From: Marisa cornuarietis
Lineage: Eukaryota; Mollusca; Gastropoda; Architaenioglossa; Ampullariidae
Length of the DNA stretch: 64,000 nucleotides
Assembly: GCA_004794655.1 (NCBI GenBank)
Contig: SMMW01000605.1
Location: 310,001 to 374,000 of the forward strand
Direction of reading: 5' to 3'
Part shown: positions 63,294 through 64,000 of the stretch, in pieces
Position numbering within the stretch: position 1 is the first letter of the stretch
Layout of the letters: the number at the start of each line of letters is the position of its first letter
The notes under the pieces: generated by a model
What the model was told of the DNA's origin: nothing
What the model saw: only the letters and a program-made list of their open reading frames with translations
Databases searched by the model: none
Translations under genes and position numbers: made by a program

Positions 63294-63785
63294 TGTGAAT
63301 GGTCCAATTTTGAGATTGTGGTCGGCTGTAGTAAAACTGTAATTAAGGAAACAAATTATCGACAGGGCAGCAAAGTGTCAGCGATCTCTTGACGTCTTGC
63401 GCTCCGCCATGTTTGTTTATGCCGAAGAAGGCGGATACAACACGTAAACAAAGGACAAAAGCCACGTTCCATGAAAAAACTGTTCCACAATCGTCACTGT
63501 CACCTACACATTTGATAAGCTGTGTGTGTATATATATATATATACCAGCTTATTTATGTACAGTATGGAAAAGATCGTAACATTGTTGAAACGAGCAGGA
63601 AGTATTCAAGAAGTGTTTATTGGTTTCTCATGGTAACCATTCCAGGGGTAACAACTCTAGTGTCTCTTAATGACAACCGCTTTAGAAGTAGCTTCCCTTT
63701 CTATGCCTCCGCGTTAGCACAGACTTACTCATCATAGAAGTCTGTGTGCGTTAGTATCGTGACGGGATATGAGTCATTAAACAGA

Positions 63786-63862
<77 letters not shown>

Positions 63863-64000
63863 GTGCATGCATGCATCTTGTATCTGCTTTAGGCAGACTC
63901 TATTAATCTTAAGTCAGCAAAAATTTCCCTAAACGCTTTGCAGAGTTCCGCCATGACAATAACCACCACCTCCCCTAGTTTATTTGCGGTCACATGTTTT
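63294..64000. other. upstream region of the CUB-LDLa gene
   Basis: The probable promoter lies just right of 63,293. It is followed by a GC-richer patch around 63,385-63,440 (CTTGCGCTCCGCCATG) and a TTTC tetranucleotide run. No other gene is seen. Confidence 0.4.
63788..63862. repeat. TTTC tetranucleotide run, about 18 units
   Basis: A pure TTTC run of about 74 bp. Confidence 0.97.

Overview
The window looks like nuclear DNA of an invertebrate animal, most likely a mollusc. That placement is my inference. It rests on small exons separated by repeat-rich introns, dense CA/GT and other simple repeats, retroposons with ATT-rich tails, a CR1/L2-like LINE, and a formin of the PH-domain type, which as I recall is absent from vertebrates. 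I see no bacterial gene, operon, CRISPR array or rRNA.

Left third (1-23,000): I find no convincing host gene. It holds tRNA-derived SINE pieces (1,277-1,372; 1,560-1,690), a 23-bp minisatellite of ten units (3,009-3,238), a degenerate array (6,290-6,911), a trinucleotide run next to a 44-bp satellite of about 22 units (10,626-11,738), a foldback repeat (12,412-12,700), a frameshifted LINE on the minus strand (about 14,995-18,506) and AT-rich DNA.

Right two thirds: four host genes, all on the minus strand, were rebuilt exon by exon. (1) An RMDN1-like regulator of microtubule dynamics (23,035-28,484, 8 coding exons, about 322 aa). One exon junction is in doubt, and a hAT-type element sits 35 nt from a splice acceptor. 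(2) A pleckstrin-homology-domain formin (30,469-44,403, 18 coding exons, 819 aa): N-terminal region, PH, short FH1, full FH2, no C-terminal tail. (3) A divergent rhodopsin-like receptor (49,377-56,485, 8 coding exons, 442 aa). (4) A small type I membrane protein with signal peptide, one CUB domain, one LDL-receptor class A repeat, a membrane segment and a 66-residue tail (59,399-63,293, 5 coding exons, 285 aa). The formin, receptor and CUB-LDLa models stay in frame over all junctions. The formin's exon 15 donor is the weakest of these sites.

The genes are independent units, not a pathway cluster. The first two both concern the cytoskeleton, which may be chance. The most notable features are the PH-domain formin itself and the contact between its splice sites and simple repeats. 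A trinucleotide run lies one base from the exon 8 acceptor region, a GT run sits just upstream of the last exon's acceptor, and a tandem array begins at the exon 2 donor. In RMDN1, a transposon next to the exon 7 acceptor coincides with the only junction in the window that does not join cleanly.
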